Positions 6,878 to 14,130 of a stretch of DNA of 16,947 bases are shown here, in pieces. Origin of the DNA: Actinomycetota bacterium. Lineage in GTDB: Bacteria; Actinomycetota; Actinomycetes; S36-B12; UBA5976. Made by a program: the position numbers and the translations under genes. The notes under the pieces were generated by a model that had not been told where the DNA came from, did not search any database, and was given only the letters and a program-made list of their open reading frames with translations. The stretch's first letter is position 1; every line of letters begins with the position of its first letter. The stretch lies in assembly GCA_026392535.1 (NCBI GenBank), contig JAPLBX010000074.1:1-16947 (forward strand). The letters are read 5' to 3'.

Positions 6878-7529
6878 TACCCTTACTACTAAGCCGAAGA
6901 AGGAAATGACGAAGAAGGAAATGTTTAAGTGGATTCGACGAATCATCTCCGGCTTTATTTCATTCGTACTTATCGTTTTGCTTGGAACCGCAGGATTTAT
7001 CTACCTGCAATCCTCCAAAGATGAACGCACACCTTCTGATGCAGTAATAGTTTTAGGTGCGGCACAGTTCGATGGCACTCCAACCGAAGTTTTTGCAAAC
7101 CGTCTAGACCATGCCTACGAATTAATTGAGGCAGGAGTTGCGCCAAGGGTTATCACAGTTGGCGGAAAGCAACCAGGAGATAGGTTCACTGAAGCTCAAT
7201 CTGGCAAAAGTTATCTGATTAAAAAAGGATTAAAGCGCAGCAAGATTTTTGCGGTTCCAATGGGAAGCGATACTTATGAGTCAATTGCTGCGATTGCTTT
7301 GCTTATGAAAATGAAAAATTGGCAAGCTGTGACTTTAGTTTCAGATCCAGCACATGTTGCGCGCAGTAAAATAATTATGCAAGCATTTGGATTCGATGCG
7401 TATTCTTCACCAACCCAGTCAGGACCTGGTACTGAAGTAACAATCGATTATTTGATTCGAGAAACTGGCGGCACTTTACAATTCTTATTCTTGAACACGA
7501 TTGGTCTGGCTGATGACCTACTCGGATGA
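6867..7529 (+). CDS. YdcF/SanA-type DUF218 membrane-anchored protein
   Basis: This 220-residue protein has a short basic N-terminus rich in Lys, a single membrane helix at about residues 25-48 (IISGFISFVLIVLLGTAGFI) and a DUF218 domain outside the membrane. Domain features are DAVIVLGAAQFDGTPTEVFA, NRLDHAYELIEAGVAPRVIT followed by VGGKQPGD, GSDTYESIAAIALLM and VTLVSDPAHVARSKIIMQAF. DUF218 members such as ElyC and SanA are linked to envelope integrity and lipid-carrier metabolism, but the biochemical role is unsettled. The start is uncertain: GTG 6867 overlaps dusB by 11 bases, while ATG 6906 and ATG 6921 lie in a short in-frame duplication with an AAGGA just before each. The 3' end overlaps dgt by 17 bases. 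Confidence 0.85.
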   Translation: MAVSTLTTKPKKEMTKKEMFKWIRRIISGFISFVLIVLLGTAGFIYLQSSKDERTPSDAVIVLGAAQFDGTPTEVFANRLDHAYELIEAGVAPRVITVGGKQPGDRFTEAQSGKSYLIKKGLKRSKIFAVPMGSDTYESIAAIALLMKMKNWQAVTLVSDPAHVARSKIIMQAFGFDAYSSPTQSGPGTEVTIDYLIRETGGTLQFLFLNTIGLADDLLG

Positions 7530-8763
7530 TTTATTATCACCAGGCTATGAAGCAGCTGATGAGGTTCGTTGGGTTTCAGAACCGGCAAAGCGAAGTGGAC
7601 GCACAGCTTTCGCAAGAGACAGAGCACGGATCTTGCATAGTTCAGCACTTCGCCGACTTGCTGCTAAAACTCAAATTCATACCGCTGGACAGTCAGACTT
7701 TCCTCGCACCCGGCTAACTCACACTCTCGAAGTTTCCCAAATCGGTAGAGAGCTCGGGGCAACGCTCGGTGCAGATCCGGATTTGGTGGAAGTGGGATGT
7801 CTTGCTCATGACTTAGGCCATCCACCTTTTGGCCACAATGGCGAAATGGCGTTAAATGAGTTGGCAGAAAATTTCGGTGGATTTGAAGGTAATGCGCAAA
7901 CACTTCGTGTCTTGACTCGACTTGAAGCGAAGTCTTTCACTGAAGACGGTCGCTCAATTGGATTGAACCTCACCCGTGCAAGCCTTGACGCAGCTATTAA
8001 ATATCCATGGGGCAGAGAAACAAATCAAAATAAGTTTGGTTTTTATGCCGACGATGAAGATATATTTAATTGGGCAAGAATTGGTGGAATCGAAAATCGC
8101 AAAAGTTTCGAGGCCCAAATTATGGATTGGGCGGATGATGTTGCATATAGCGTCCATGACGTTGAAGATGCAATTGTTGCAAATCATCTTGACTTGAATT
8201 TTCTAAAATCTAAAACAGATCGAACTGTGATTTTTGAACTAGCACGACTGCAATATGTTGATGCAAGCGATGGTGAAATAGATGCAGCAATTGAACGATT
8301 ACTGGCATTGCCTTATTGGCAATTGAATTTTGATCAAAGTCACACTTCTTTAGCTAGATTGAAGAATCTAACCAGCCAATTAATTGGTCGCTTTTGTTCG
8401 GCTGCCGAGTCGGCAACTAGAAAACAATTCGGAGACGGTTTGCTCACTCGCTATAGTGCTGAGCTAATAATTCCACGCGAAAATGTGATTGAAGTTGCCG
8501 TTCTTAAAACCCTTGCTAACCTATTTGTAATGCAACGGGAAGGTGCAAGTGAAATGCAGTCATCCCAGCGAGAATTATTGACTTCGCTGGGGGCGGTTTT
8601 ACTTGAACGAGATGGACTAGATCTTGAGCCTTGGCTTGCGCCAAGTTGGCAGGCAGCCTCGAGTGATGCCATGAAAGTCAGGGTAGTTGTCGACCAAATT
8701 GCGAGTCTGACTGACACTTCTGCGGTCACCTGGCACAAATCCCTTACGCACAATCGCTCTTAA
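7513..8763 (+). CDS. dgt: Deoxyguanosinetriphosphate triphosphohydrolase-like HD protein
   Basis: This 416-residue HD-domain enzyme of the dGTPase type hydrolyses dNTPs to deoxynucleoside and triphosphate, trimming the nucleotide pool. Metal ligands of the HD superfamily are visible: H70 in RTRLTHTLEV, H99-D100 in CLAHDLGHPPFGHNGE, and a distal Asp in MDWADDVAYSVHDVED (about 208-209). The N-terminal GRTAFARDRARILHSSALRR and KTQIHTAGQSDFPRTRLTHT are conserved in bacterial dGTPases. Length is normal for the actinobacterial short form. ATG 7513 is preferred over TTG 7501 because the latter adds only four residues and has no better signal. It overlaps the YdcF-like gene by 17 bases and sits 25 bases before dnaG, a pairing common in Actinobacteria. 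Confidence 0.92.
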   Translation: MTYSDDLLSPGYEAADEVRWVSEPAKRSGRTAFARDRARILHSSALRRLAAKTQIHTAGQSDFPRTRLTHTLEVSQIGRELGATLGADPDLVEVGCLAHDLGHPPFGHNGEMALNELAENFGGFEGNAQTLRVLTRLEAKSFTEDGRSIGLNLTRASLDAAIKYPWGRETNQNKFGFYADDEDIFNWARIGGIENRKSFEAQIMDWADDVAYSVHDVEDAIVANHLDLNFLKSKTDRTVIFELARLQYVDASDGEIDAAIERLLALPYWQLNFDQSHTSLARLKNLTSQLIGRFCSAAESATRKQFGDGLLTRYSAELIIPRENVIEVAVLKTLANLFVMQREGASEMQSSQRELLTSLGAVLLERDGLDLEPWLAPSWQAASSDAMKVRVVVDQIASLTDTSAVTWHKSLTHNRS

Positions 8764-8788
8764 TGGAGTTCCAATTTAGGATGGGCGA

Positions 8789-10660
8789 GTGAGTCGAGTA
8801 CGCGAAGCAGATGTGAATGCGGTCAAAGAGCGTGCTCAAATTGAAGAAATTGTTCGAGATTATGTAAATCTGAAATCGGCTGGTGGCGGTTCGCTAAAAG
8901 GTCTTTGCCCATTTCACGAAGAGCGATCACCTTCCTTTCACGTAACACCAGCTCGCAACTTCTATCACTGCTTTGGTTGTCAAGAAAGTGGCGACACAAT
9001 TGCGTTCCTTCGCAAAATGGAAAACTTGAGCTTTATTGAAGCAATTGAAAAACTTGCAAATAAATACAGCATGACACTTCAATATGAAGAGACATCTCCA
9101 GAACAAGAAAAGCAATCCGGTCTTCGTACCCGGTTAGTTGAAGCACATCGCGTAGCGGCTAGCTTTTATCAACAGCAACTTGCAACACCAGAAGCTGAAA
9201 CGGGTAGACAATTTCTAATCGGACGTGGTTTCGATTCAAATGCCGCTAAACAATTTGGGGTTGGATATGCACCAAAGGGTTGGGATGGGCTGCTAAAGCA
9301 TCTGCGAACAGTTGGGTTTAAAGACGAAGAACTTCTTGCAGGTGGTCTATTGAGCCAAGGCCAACGCGGCATATATGACAGATTCCGTGGGCGACTTGTT
9401 TGGCCAATAAAAGATTTATCGGGAGATGTTGTCGGATTTGGTGCCCGCAAACTGTATGACGATGATGATGGACCGAAATATTTAAATACACCTGAAACTC
9501 CGTTATATAAAAAATCGAATGTTTTGTATGGTCTCGACTTGGCCCGTAAAGAAATCTCCAAACGTCAGCAAGTTGTTGTTGTTGAGGGCTACACCGACGT
9601 TATGGCCTGCCACCTTGCAGGAATTCCAACTGCAGTTGCTACTTGCGGAACTGCATTCGGGCAAGATCACATCAAAGTTCTTCGTCGGCTTTTGTTGGAT
9701 GCGGAAAACGCAAACAGTGAAGTCGTATTCACATTTGATGGTGATGCGGCAGGCCGCAAAGCCGCGTTACGCGCATTCGAAGATGACCAGAAGTTTGTTG
9801 CTAAGACTTTCGTGGCAGTTGAACCTAACGGGCTGGATCCATGCGATTTAAGAGTTCAAAAAGGTGATGAAGCTCTTGTGTATCTGGTCGCTTCTCGGGT
9901 GCCGATGTTTGAGTTTGCGATTAAATCCACTTTAAAAGAGTTAGATCTAAATACTGCCGAAGGTCGCGTAAATGGTTTGAATATTTGCGCTCCTATTGTT
10001 GCGGCAATCAAAGATCCGTCTTTGAAACCTGAATACACCAGAATGTTGGCAGGTTGGCTGGGAATGGAAATGAAAACTGTTTCTGATGCAGTTGGCCGGG
10101 CAAACAAAAAATCTAGAACTGATTTTGTGCCTACAGAATCAAATGCGAATTCTGAAATAGTTATTGAAATGCCAGATCCACGCAAAGTGGAACATCGCGT
10201 TGAACGTGAAGCTTTGAAAGCAGTTTTGCAAGAACCAGCTTTAGCTATGGAGTGGTATGCAAGTGTTGAAGAACTTGCTTATACATTTTTGCCATACAGA
10301 CACATTCACCAAGTTGTAGTAGAAGCGGCAAGTAAGAATTCATTCGATTCAATTGAACCTGCTGTTTGGGTTGAAGAGATCTTGGGTCAAATAGAAAATC
10401 CGCAACTTAAAACTCTGGCTAGCTCACTAGTTGTGGAGCCGATCAAAACGGCAAATGTTGAAAATCTTGAAAAGTTTGTCACTGGTGTTATTGCTAGGTT
10501 GCAAGAATTTGATGCTTCGCGTCGCATTGCAGACATCAAAGGTCAATTGCTACGCGAAGAAGAAGGCAATGAAGCCCATCAAAACCTTTTCAGTCAGTTG
10601 CTTGCCCTTGAGGCTATGCGGCGAACTTTGGCTGAACATGCCCGCGGTCATGACACCTAA
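8789..10660 (+). CDS. dnaG: DNA primase
   Basis: DnaG makes the RNA primers for chromosomal replication. The 623-residue protein shows the full order. The N-terminal CHC2 zinc finger has ligands C40, H43, C61 and C64 (CPFHEERSPSFHVTPARNFY, then HCFGC). The RNA polymerase core includes GRLVWPIKDLSGDVVGFGAR and KYLNTPETPLYKKSNVLYGL. The TOPRIM metal site has E266 in VVVVEGYTDVMACHLAGIPT and D317/D319 in FTFDGDAAGRKAA. A C-terminal helicase-interacting helical domain runs from about residue 450. The start is GTG 8789 with AGGA about 8 bases upstream; the nearby ATG 8781 closes at once. It is 25 bases downstream of dgt and probably co-transcribed with it. Confidence 0.96.
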   Translation: MSRVREADVNAVKERAQIEEIVRDYVNLKSAGGGSLKGLCPFHEERSPSFHVTPARNFYHCFGCQESGDTIAFLRKMENLSFIEAIEKLANKYSMTLQYEETSPEQEKQSGLRTRLVEAHRVAASFYQQQLATPEAETGRQFLIGRGFDSNAAKQFGVGYAPKGWDGLLKHLRTVGFKDEELLAGGLLSQGQRGIYDRFRGRLVWPIKDLSGDVVGFGARKLYDDDDGPKYLNTPETPLYKKSNVLYGLDLARKEISKRQQVVVVEGYTDVMACHLAGIPTAVATCGTAFGQDHIKVLRRLLLDAENANSEVVFTFDGDAAGRKAALRAFEDDQKFVAKTFVAVEPNGLDPCDLRVQKGDEALVYLVASRVPMFEFAIKSTLKELDLNTAEGRVNGLNICAPIVAAIKDPSLKPEYTRMLAGWLGMEMKTVSDAVGRANKKSRTDFVPTESNANSEIVIEMPDPRKVEHRVEREALKAVLQEPALAMEWYASVEELAYTFLPYRHIHQVVVEAASKNSFDSIEPAVWVEEILGQIENPQLKTLASSLVVEPIKTANVENLEKFVTGVIARLQEFDASRRIADIKGQLLREEEGNEAHQNLFSQLLALEAMRRTLAEHARGHDT

Positions 10661-10669
10661 AGCCTCAGG

Positions 10670-10698
10670 TTTGAAGCGGCCTCGGCTCTTGGTATTGT
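10670..10698 (+). promoter_or_regulatory. Putative promoter of the tRNA-Asn gene
   Basis: TTTGAA (10670-10675) and TATTGT (10693-10698) are 17 bases apart, with the expected transcription start about 20 bases before the tRNA. It lies just after the dnaG stop, and no other explanation of this 65-base gap is visible. Confidence 0.4.
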
Positions 10699-10725
10699 TC
10701 CGCCGCTTGTGAGTAAAACTCGCAT

Positions 10726-10798
10726 TCCCCTGTAGCTCAATTGGCAGAGCTCCCGACTGTTAATCGGGCGGTTATTGGTTCGAGTCCAATCGGGGGAG
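10726..10798 (+). tRNA. tRNA-Asn (anticodon GTT)
   Basis: A complete cloverleaf is seen: acceptor TCCCCTG pairs with CGGGGGA (one T-G pair), D-stem GCTC/GAGC, anticodon stem CCCGA/TCGGG around CTGTTAA with anticodon GTT, variable loop CGGTT, T-stem ATTGG/CCAAT around TTCGAGT, and discriminator G. The CCA end is not encoded in full (the sequence continues CAAAAA), so it must be added by the nucleotidyltransferase. It stands between dnaG and the rpsP operon. Confidence 0.96.
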
Positions 10799-10826
10799 CA
10801 AAAAACACTCTCACTTGTGCTCCAGT

Positions 10827-10856
10827 TTGGATAGTCACTAGAGCCTTTGGCACAAT
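10827..10856 (+). promoter_or_regulatory. Putative promoter of the rpsP operon
   Basis: TTGGAT (10827-10832) and CACAAT (10851-10856) are 18 bases apart, 29 bases downstream of tRNA-Asn. This would give a 5' leader of about 115 bases ahead of rpsP, including a hairpin at 10871-10889 (GTGGC/GCCAC with a 9-base loop). Both boxes are imperfect. Confidence 0.35.
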
Positions 10857-10976
10857 ACGCGTCTGCCGAGGTGGCCCTCTATCCGCCACGGTTGACCCCC
10901 GGAAACACATAAGTCCTGCCCCACACGAGTTATGCGTTTCTTCCGTCAACACAATAAGTACAGGAGAACCACTTTC

Positions 10977-11555
10977 GTGGCTGTAAAAATCAAGCTCAAG
11001 CGTTTGGGCAAAATTCGCAATCCTCAATACCGCATCGTCATTGCTGATTCACGCACTGCACGTAACGGTCGTTCAATTGAAGAGATTGGTTTGTACCATC
11101 CAAAAGAAGAACCATCACGTATCGAAATCAATTCAGAGCGTGCTCAACACTGGCTAAAAGTTGGCTCACTTCCAACTGAAGCGGTCGAAGTTCTTTTAAA
11201 GATCACAGGTGACTGGCAGAAGTTCAAAGATTTGCCTGGCAAAGAAGGAACTTTGAAGGTAGCAGCACCTAAGGTTGATAAGCGCTCAGTATTCGCTGCC
11301 GCTGTTAGCGATGCTGCAGTTGCAAAAGATGAAGAAGCTAAAGCTCCAAAACCTAAGGTTGAAAAAGTCGTTAAAGCAGCAAAGGCTCCTGAAGCAGTAG
11401 TTGAAACGCCTGTTGAAGAAGTTGCAACTGAAGAAGCTGTTGTTGAAGCTCCTGCAGAAGCAGTTGCCGAAGAAGTTGTTGTTGAAGAAGTTGCAACTGA
11501 AGCTCCTGCGCAAGCAGCTGCTGAAGAAGTAACCGAAACTCCTGCGGAGGCTTAA
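10977..11555 (+). CDS. rpsP: 30S ribosomal protein S16 with acidic C-terminal extension
   Basis: Residues 1-85 are a standard S16, an early 30S assembly protein: MAVKIKLKRLGKIRNPQYRI, then VIADSRTARNGRSIEEIGLY and HPKEEPSRIEINSERAQHWL. The total is 192 residues, about twice the usual length. From about residue 95 there is a low-complexity tail, first Lys/Ala/Pro-rich and then almost wholly Ala, Glu, Val, Pro and Thr with repeated EEVATE and EAPAE blocks, ending TETPAEA. Such tails are known on actinobacterial S16 proteins and are probably disordered. GTG 10977 is chosen as start because AGGAGA lies about 10 bases upstream and because family members begin MAVKIKLKR; the longer open frame to 10932 is untranslated leader. 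It is the first gene of rpsP-KH-rimM-trmD. Confidence 0.95.
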   Translation: MAVKIKLKRLGKIRNPQYRIVIADSRTARNGRSIEEIGLYHPKEEPSRIEINSERAQHWLKVGSLPTEAVEVLLKITGDWQKFKDLPGKEGTLKVAAPKVDKRSVFAAAVSDAAVAKDEEAKAPKPKVEKVVKAAKAPEAVVETPVEEVATEEAVVEAPAEAVAEEVVVEEVATEAPAQAAAEEVTETPAEA

Positions 11556-11834
11556 ATGCTTGAGGATGCTTTAGAGCACCTCATCCGCGGAATCGTGGAT
11601 CATCCAGACGATGTTGTAGTTCGAGTTCGCCAGAACCGCACTAATCGTGATTCACGCGGTGGAGGAAAATTTAATCGCGACATGAAACTTTTCGAAGTTA
11701 CTGTTAATCCAGAAGATTTGGGTCGAGTAATTGGCCGCAACGGTCGTACTGCGACCGCACTTCGCACAGTGATGGCTGCTCTCAATGCTGCCCGCAGTGT
11801 GCGAATTGACTTCCTGGATGCAAACGAGCAATAA
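11556..11834 (+). CDS. khpA: KH-domain RNA-binding protein (KhpA/YlqC type)
   Basis: A small KH-domain protein of 92 residues that binds RNA; in other bacteria KhpA pairs with KhpB (Jag/EloR) and affects cell elongation and sRNA function. The GxxG loop of the KH fold is VIGRNGRTA (G60-G63), and the N-terminal MLEDALEHLIRGIVDHPDDV is typical of the family. Between these lies a Gly/Arg-rich turn, RDSRGGGKFNRD. The ATG follows the rpsP stop directly (TAAATG), with a GGAGG inside the last codons of rpsP, so translation is coupled. The order S16-KH-RimM-TrmD is the standard one. Confidence 0.92.
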   Translation: MLEDALEHLIRGIVDHPDDVVVRVRQNRTNRDSRGGGKFNRDMKLFEVTVNPEDLGRVIGRNGRTATALRTVMAALNAARSVRIDFLDANEQ

Positions 11835-11835
11835 A

Positions 11836-12360
11836 GTGGGCATTAGCCGCGTAGTTGTCGGTCGTCTTGGACGTCCGCATGGAATTCGTGGTGAAGTTAC
11901 TGTTGAAATTAGAACTGATGAACCGGAATTGCGTTTCGCACCCGGTTCATCAGTTTTTTTATCCAATGGCAAAACAATTAAAATCGAAAGCATTCGCTGG
12001 CATCAAACTGTCCTGCTAGTTAAGTTCGAAGGAATTACTGACCGCAACGACAGTGAAACTTTGCGTGACAATCTGGTTGAGGTTGACGTAGACGACTTGG
12101 ATCTGCCGGAAGACGAAGATGAGTATTACGACCGGCAGCTATTGGGGCTGAAAGTAATTGAGAATGGGGAACAAATCGGAATTTTGGAAGATGTCCTGCA
12201 TCTTCCGGGACATGATTTGCTAAGCATCAAACTTATTGATGGAAAAGAAATGCTTTTGCCATTCGTTGAGAAATTCGTGCCAGAGATAAATCTAGAAAAT
12301 GGCACAGTCACCGTGGAGCCGCCGCACGGATTGATGGAAGAAGAAACAAATGAAGATTGA
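11836..12360 (+). CDS. rimM: Ribosome maturation factor RimM
   Basis: RimM assists 30S head assembly and binds S19. The N-terminal RimM barrel begins VVVGRLGRPHGIRGEVTVEI and includes GITDRNDSETLRDNLVEVD. An acidic linker (DLDLPEDEDE) leads to the C-terminal PRC-barrel domain starting YYDRQLLGLKVIENGEQIGI and continuing HLPGHDLLSIKLIDGKEMLL. Length is 174 residues, normal. GTG 11836, one base after the KH stop, gives the usual N-terminus; ATG 11818 is an alternative that would overlap the KH gene by 17 bases. Neither has a strong Shine-Dalgarno. The 3' end overlaps trmD by 11 bases. Confidence 0.94.
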   Translation: MGISRVVVGRLGRPHGIRGEVTVEIRTDEPELRFAPGSSVFLSNGKTIKIESIRWHQTVLLVKFEGITDRNDSETLRDNLVEVDVDDLDLPEDEDEYYDRQLLGLKVIENGEQIGILEDVLHLPGHDLLSIKLIDGKEMLLPFVEKFVPEINLENGTVTVEPPHGLMEEETNED

Positions 12361-13048
12361 TATTGTTTCAATATTCCCTGAATATCTAGCACCGTTAAAC
12401 CTTTCCTTAGTTGGCAAAGCAATTTCAGATGGTGTGATTGATTTGAATGTGCACGATTTGCGAAGTGTCACATCAGATAAACATCAGACAGTTGACGACA
12501 GTCCATATGGCGGTGGACCTGGAATGGTGATGAAGGCAGAGCCGTGGGGAGATTTGCTAGATCAACTTGTTACCCAAGATTCAGTATTAGTTGTGCCAAC
12601 ACCCAGTGGGCAACATTTTACTCAAACTATGAGTGCTGAACTTGCGAATGAAAGCCACCTAATTTTTGCCTGTGGTAGGTATGAAGGAATCGATTCAAGA
12701 GTTATGCAGCATTTCGCATCTCGCATAAAGGTTCGCGAAGTTTCAATTGGTGATTACGTGCTAGCTGGGGGCGAGGCTGCAGTCCTTGTGATCGTTGAAG
12801 CCTTAGCTCGATTGATACCAGGAGTCCTTGGTAACTCGGAATCAGCCGTTGATGATTCATTCGCAGAAGGCGAAATGGCCAATTTGCTCGAGGGACAGGT
12901 ATACACAAAGCCTCCAGTGTGGCGAGACCTTGAGGTTCCAGAGGTGCTTCGAGGAGGCAACCACGCAGCTATTGCCGCCTGGCGCCGCGCATCCGCCCAA
13001 GCTAGAACTGCCCAATACCGCCCAGATCTACTCTCAGACTCTGAGTGA
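12350..13048 (+). CDS. trmD: tRNA (guanine-N1-)-methyltransferase
   Basis: TrmD methylates G37 next to the anticodon using S-adenosylmethionine, protecting against +1 frameshifting. The 232-residue protein is a SPOUT enzyme with MKIDIVSIFPEYLAPLNLSL at the N-terminus, SPYGGGPGMVMKAEP, LIFACGRYEGIDSRVM and the trefoil-knot signature VSIGDYVLAGGEAAVLVIVE. R154 and D169, at the positions of the catalytic Arg and Asp of the family, are present in ARLIPGVLG and VDDSF, followed by the C-terminal domain with YTKPPVWRDLEVPEVLRGG. Its ATG overlaps the rimM stop, implying coupling. A 149-base gap with RNA-structure potential separates it from rplS. Confidence 0.96.
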   Translation: MKIDIVSIFPEYLAPLNLSLVGKAISDGVIDLNVHDLRSVTSDKHQTVDDSPYGGGPGMVMKAEPWGDLLDQLVTQDSVLVVPTPSGQHFTQTMSAELANESHLIFACGRYEGIDSRVMQHFASRIKVREVSIGDYVLAGGEAAVLVIVEALARLIPGVLGNSESAVDDSFAEGEMANLLEGQVYTKPPVWRDLEVPEVLRGGNHAAIAAWRRASAQARTAQYRPDLLSDSE

Positions 13049-13082
13049 TTTTCAAAAACAGGTTAGTTCTGCCAAACTTCAG

Positions 13083-13177
13083 CTCTGCTTGACACTTTCG
13101 CACCATGCCTGCCGCAGAGGGTGGGTGCACTGAAAGAGTCAACAACCAAAAAACGAATCCGATGACCGCTCTGCGGC
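13083..13177 (+). promoter_or_regulatory. Candidate structured leader of rplS with competing pairings
   Basis: In the 149 bases between trmD and rplS three segments can pair. CTCTGC (13083-13088) can pair with GCAGAG in the segment GCCGCAGAG (13111-13119), and that same segment can instead pair over 9 bases with CTCTGCGGC (13169-13177). The third segment also forms its own small hairpin, CCGC-TCT-GCGG (13166-13176), and ends 8 bases before the rplS ribosome-binding site. This layout suits switch-like control of rplS, for example feedback by L19, but it is inferred from base pairing alone. A TTGACA at 13089 has no matching -10. Confidence 0.35.
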
Positions 13178-13197
13178 GTTTATCGAGGAGAGCAATA

Positions 13198-13548
13198 ATG
13201 CAAACGCTTGATCATGTAACCGAAGGTGCCATCCGCACCGACCATCCAGATTTCCGTACCGGTGATACTTTGAAAGTTCACGTACGAGTTATCGAAGGCA
13301 CCCGTTCACGTATCCAGGTTTTCCAAGGAATTGTTATCGGCCGTCAGGGCGGTGGCATTGGTGAGACTTACACAGTACGTAAGGTTTCTTTTGGTGTTGG
13401 TGTAGAACGTAAGTTCCCACTACACACTCCAATGGTTGAAAAAATTGAACTTGTTAGCCGAGGCGATGTTCGTCGTGCGAAGTTGTACTTCTTGCGTGAA
13501 CTACGTGGTAAGAAAGCAAAGATCAAGGAACTGCGCGACAACGCGTAA
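13198..13548 (+). CDS. rplS: 50S ribosomal protein L19
   Basis: L19 sits at the interface of the ribosomal subunits. The 116-residue product has typical length and sequence: MQTLDHVTEGAIRTDHPDFR, then DTLKVHVRVIEGTRSRIQVF, GIVIGRQGGGIGETYTVRKV, FGVGVERKFPLHTPMVEKIE and LYFLRELRGKKAKIKELRDN. The start is set by GAGGAG at 13185-13190, 7 bases before ATG; the frame is open further upstream but that part is not L19-like. A strong terminator follows 25 bases after the stop. Confidence 0.97.
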   Translation: MQTLDHVTEGAIRTDHPDFRTGDTLKVHVRVIEGTRSRIQVFQGIVIGRQGGGIGETYTVRKVSFGVGVERKFPLHTPMVEKIELVSRGDVRRAKLYFLRELRGKKAKIKELRDNA

Positions 13549-13555
13549 CAAACTT

Positions 13556-14122
13556 ATGACCCTGAAGTCGTCAAAAAACCGCACCTTGGTGCGGTTTTTT
13601 GGTTTGTGGAAATTTGCGGTTGCTGGAGTATTTCTGGCAGTAATTCTTCGATTAGTTTTCTTCGCAAATTACGAAGTGACTTCAAACTCCATGTCACCGA
13701 CCATTTCAACGGGTGATCACATACTCATAAATCAAATTTCTAGGTTTTTCGCGCCCAACCGCGGAGACATTGTTGTAGTAGATGGCATTGACTCATTTAC
13801 AAACATCCATGAAGAATTTGTTAAGCGAGTAATTGCTGTTGAAGGTGATCACATTAAATGTTGTACGGCTAAGGGCAAACTAATTCTCAATGGAAAGACT
13901 TTGACCGAACCGTATTTACACGGTGAAGTTGCGAGTGAAACGCAATTTGATGTCCGAGTGCCAATGGGCAGAATCTGGTTAATGGGGGACAACCGCAAAC
14001 ACTCCTCTGACAGTCGCGACCTGCTTGGAATGCCTGGAGGTGGCACTATTGCCACAGACAAGATTTTGGGTCAGGTGTTAGCCATTTATTGGCCAACTGC
14101 GAGAATGGGCCAAGTTGATTAG
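13556..14122 (+). CDS. lepB: Signal peptidase I (first copy)
   Basis: Type I signal peptidase, which removes signal peptides at the outer face of the membrane. With ATG 13556 it is 188 residues: one N-terminal membrane helix (WKFAVAGVFLAVILRLVFFA, about 18-37), box B with the nucleophile S45 in NSMSPTISTGDHILINQ, the box D lysine K90 in EEFVKRVIAVEGDHIKCC, and box E MGDNRKHSSDSRD. It lacks the long insert seen in the second copy. The start is uncertain: ATG 13556 has no Shine-Dalgarno and places the rplS terminator over codons 6-15; TTG 13604, just after the terminator, would begin MWKFAVAG and keep the membrane helix. The 3' end is followed by the second copy 8 bases on. Confidence 0.88.
   Translation: MTLKSSKNRTLVRFFGLWKFAVAGVFLAVILRLVFFANYEVTSNSMSPTISTGDHILINQISRFFAPNRGDIVVVDGIDSFTNIHEEFVKRVIAVEGDHIKCCTAKGKLILNGKTLTEPYLHGEVASETQFDVRVPMGRIWLMGDNRKHSSDSRDLLGMPGGGTIATDKILGQVLAIYWPTARMGQVD
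13573..13600 (+). terminator. Rho-independent terminator after rplS
   Basis: The inverted repeat AAAAAACCGCACC (13573-13585) and GGTGCGGTTTTTT (13588-13600) gives a very stable GC-rich stem with a tight loop and a run of six T. It should end transcription of the rpsP-rplS operon. Because of the A-tract it may also work on the minus strand. It lies within the extreme 5' part of the open frame of the next gene. Confidence 0.9.
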
Positions 14123-14130
14123 GAGTTTTG

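Noticed and set aside
8451..8753. 100-codon open frame antisense to dgt
   Set aside because: Low similarity to anything recognisable and fully inside the conserved dgt frame.
11286..11513. Open frame of 75 codons antisense to rpsP, rich in Phe, Asn and Cys
   Set aside because: It is the mirror of the low-complexity GAA/GTT-rich S16 tail; composition explains the open frame.
13033..13045. Palindrome CTCAGA-C-TCTGAG at the end of trmD as a terminator
   Set aside because: It is inside the coding sequence, leaves too small a loop for the full stem, and is not followed by a T-run.
13089..13117. TTGACA as the -35 of an rplS promoter
   Set aside because: At 16-19 bases downstream there is only CCGCAGAG, with no -10-like hexamer; the match is probably chance.
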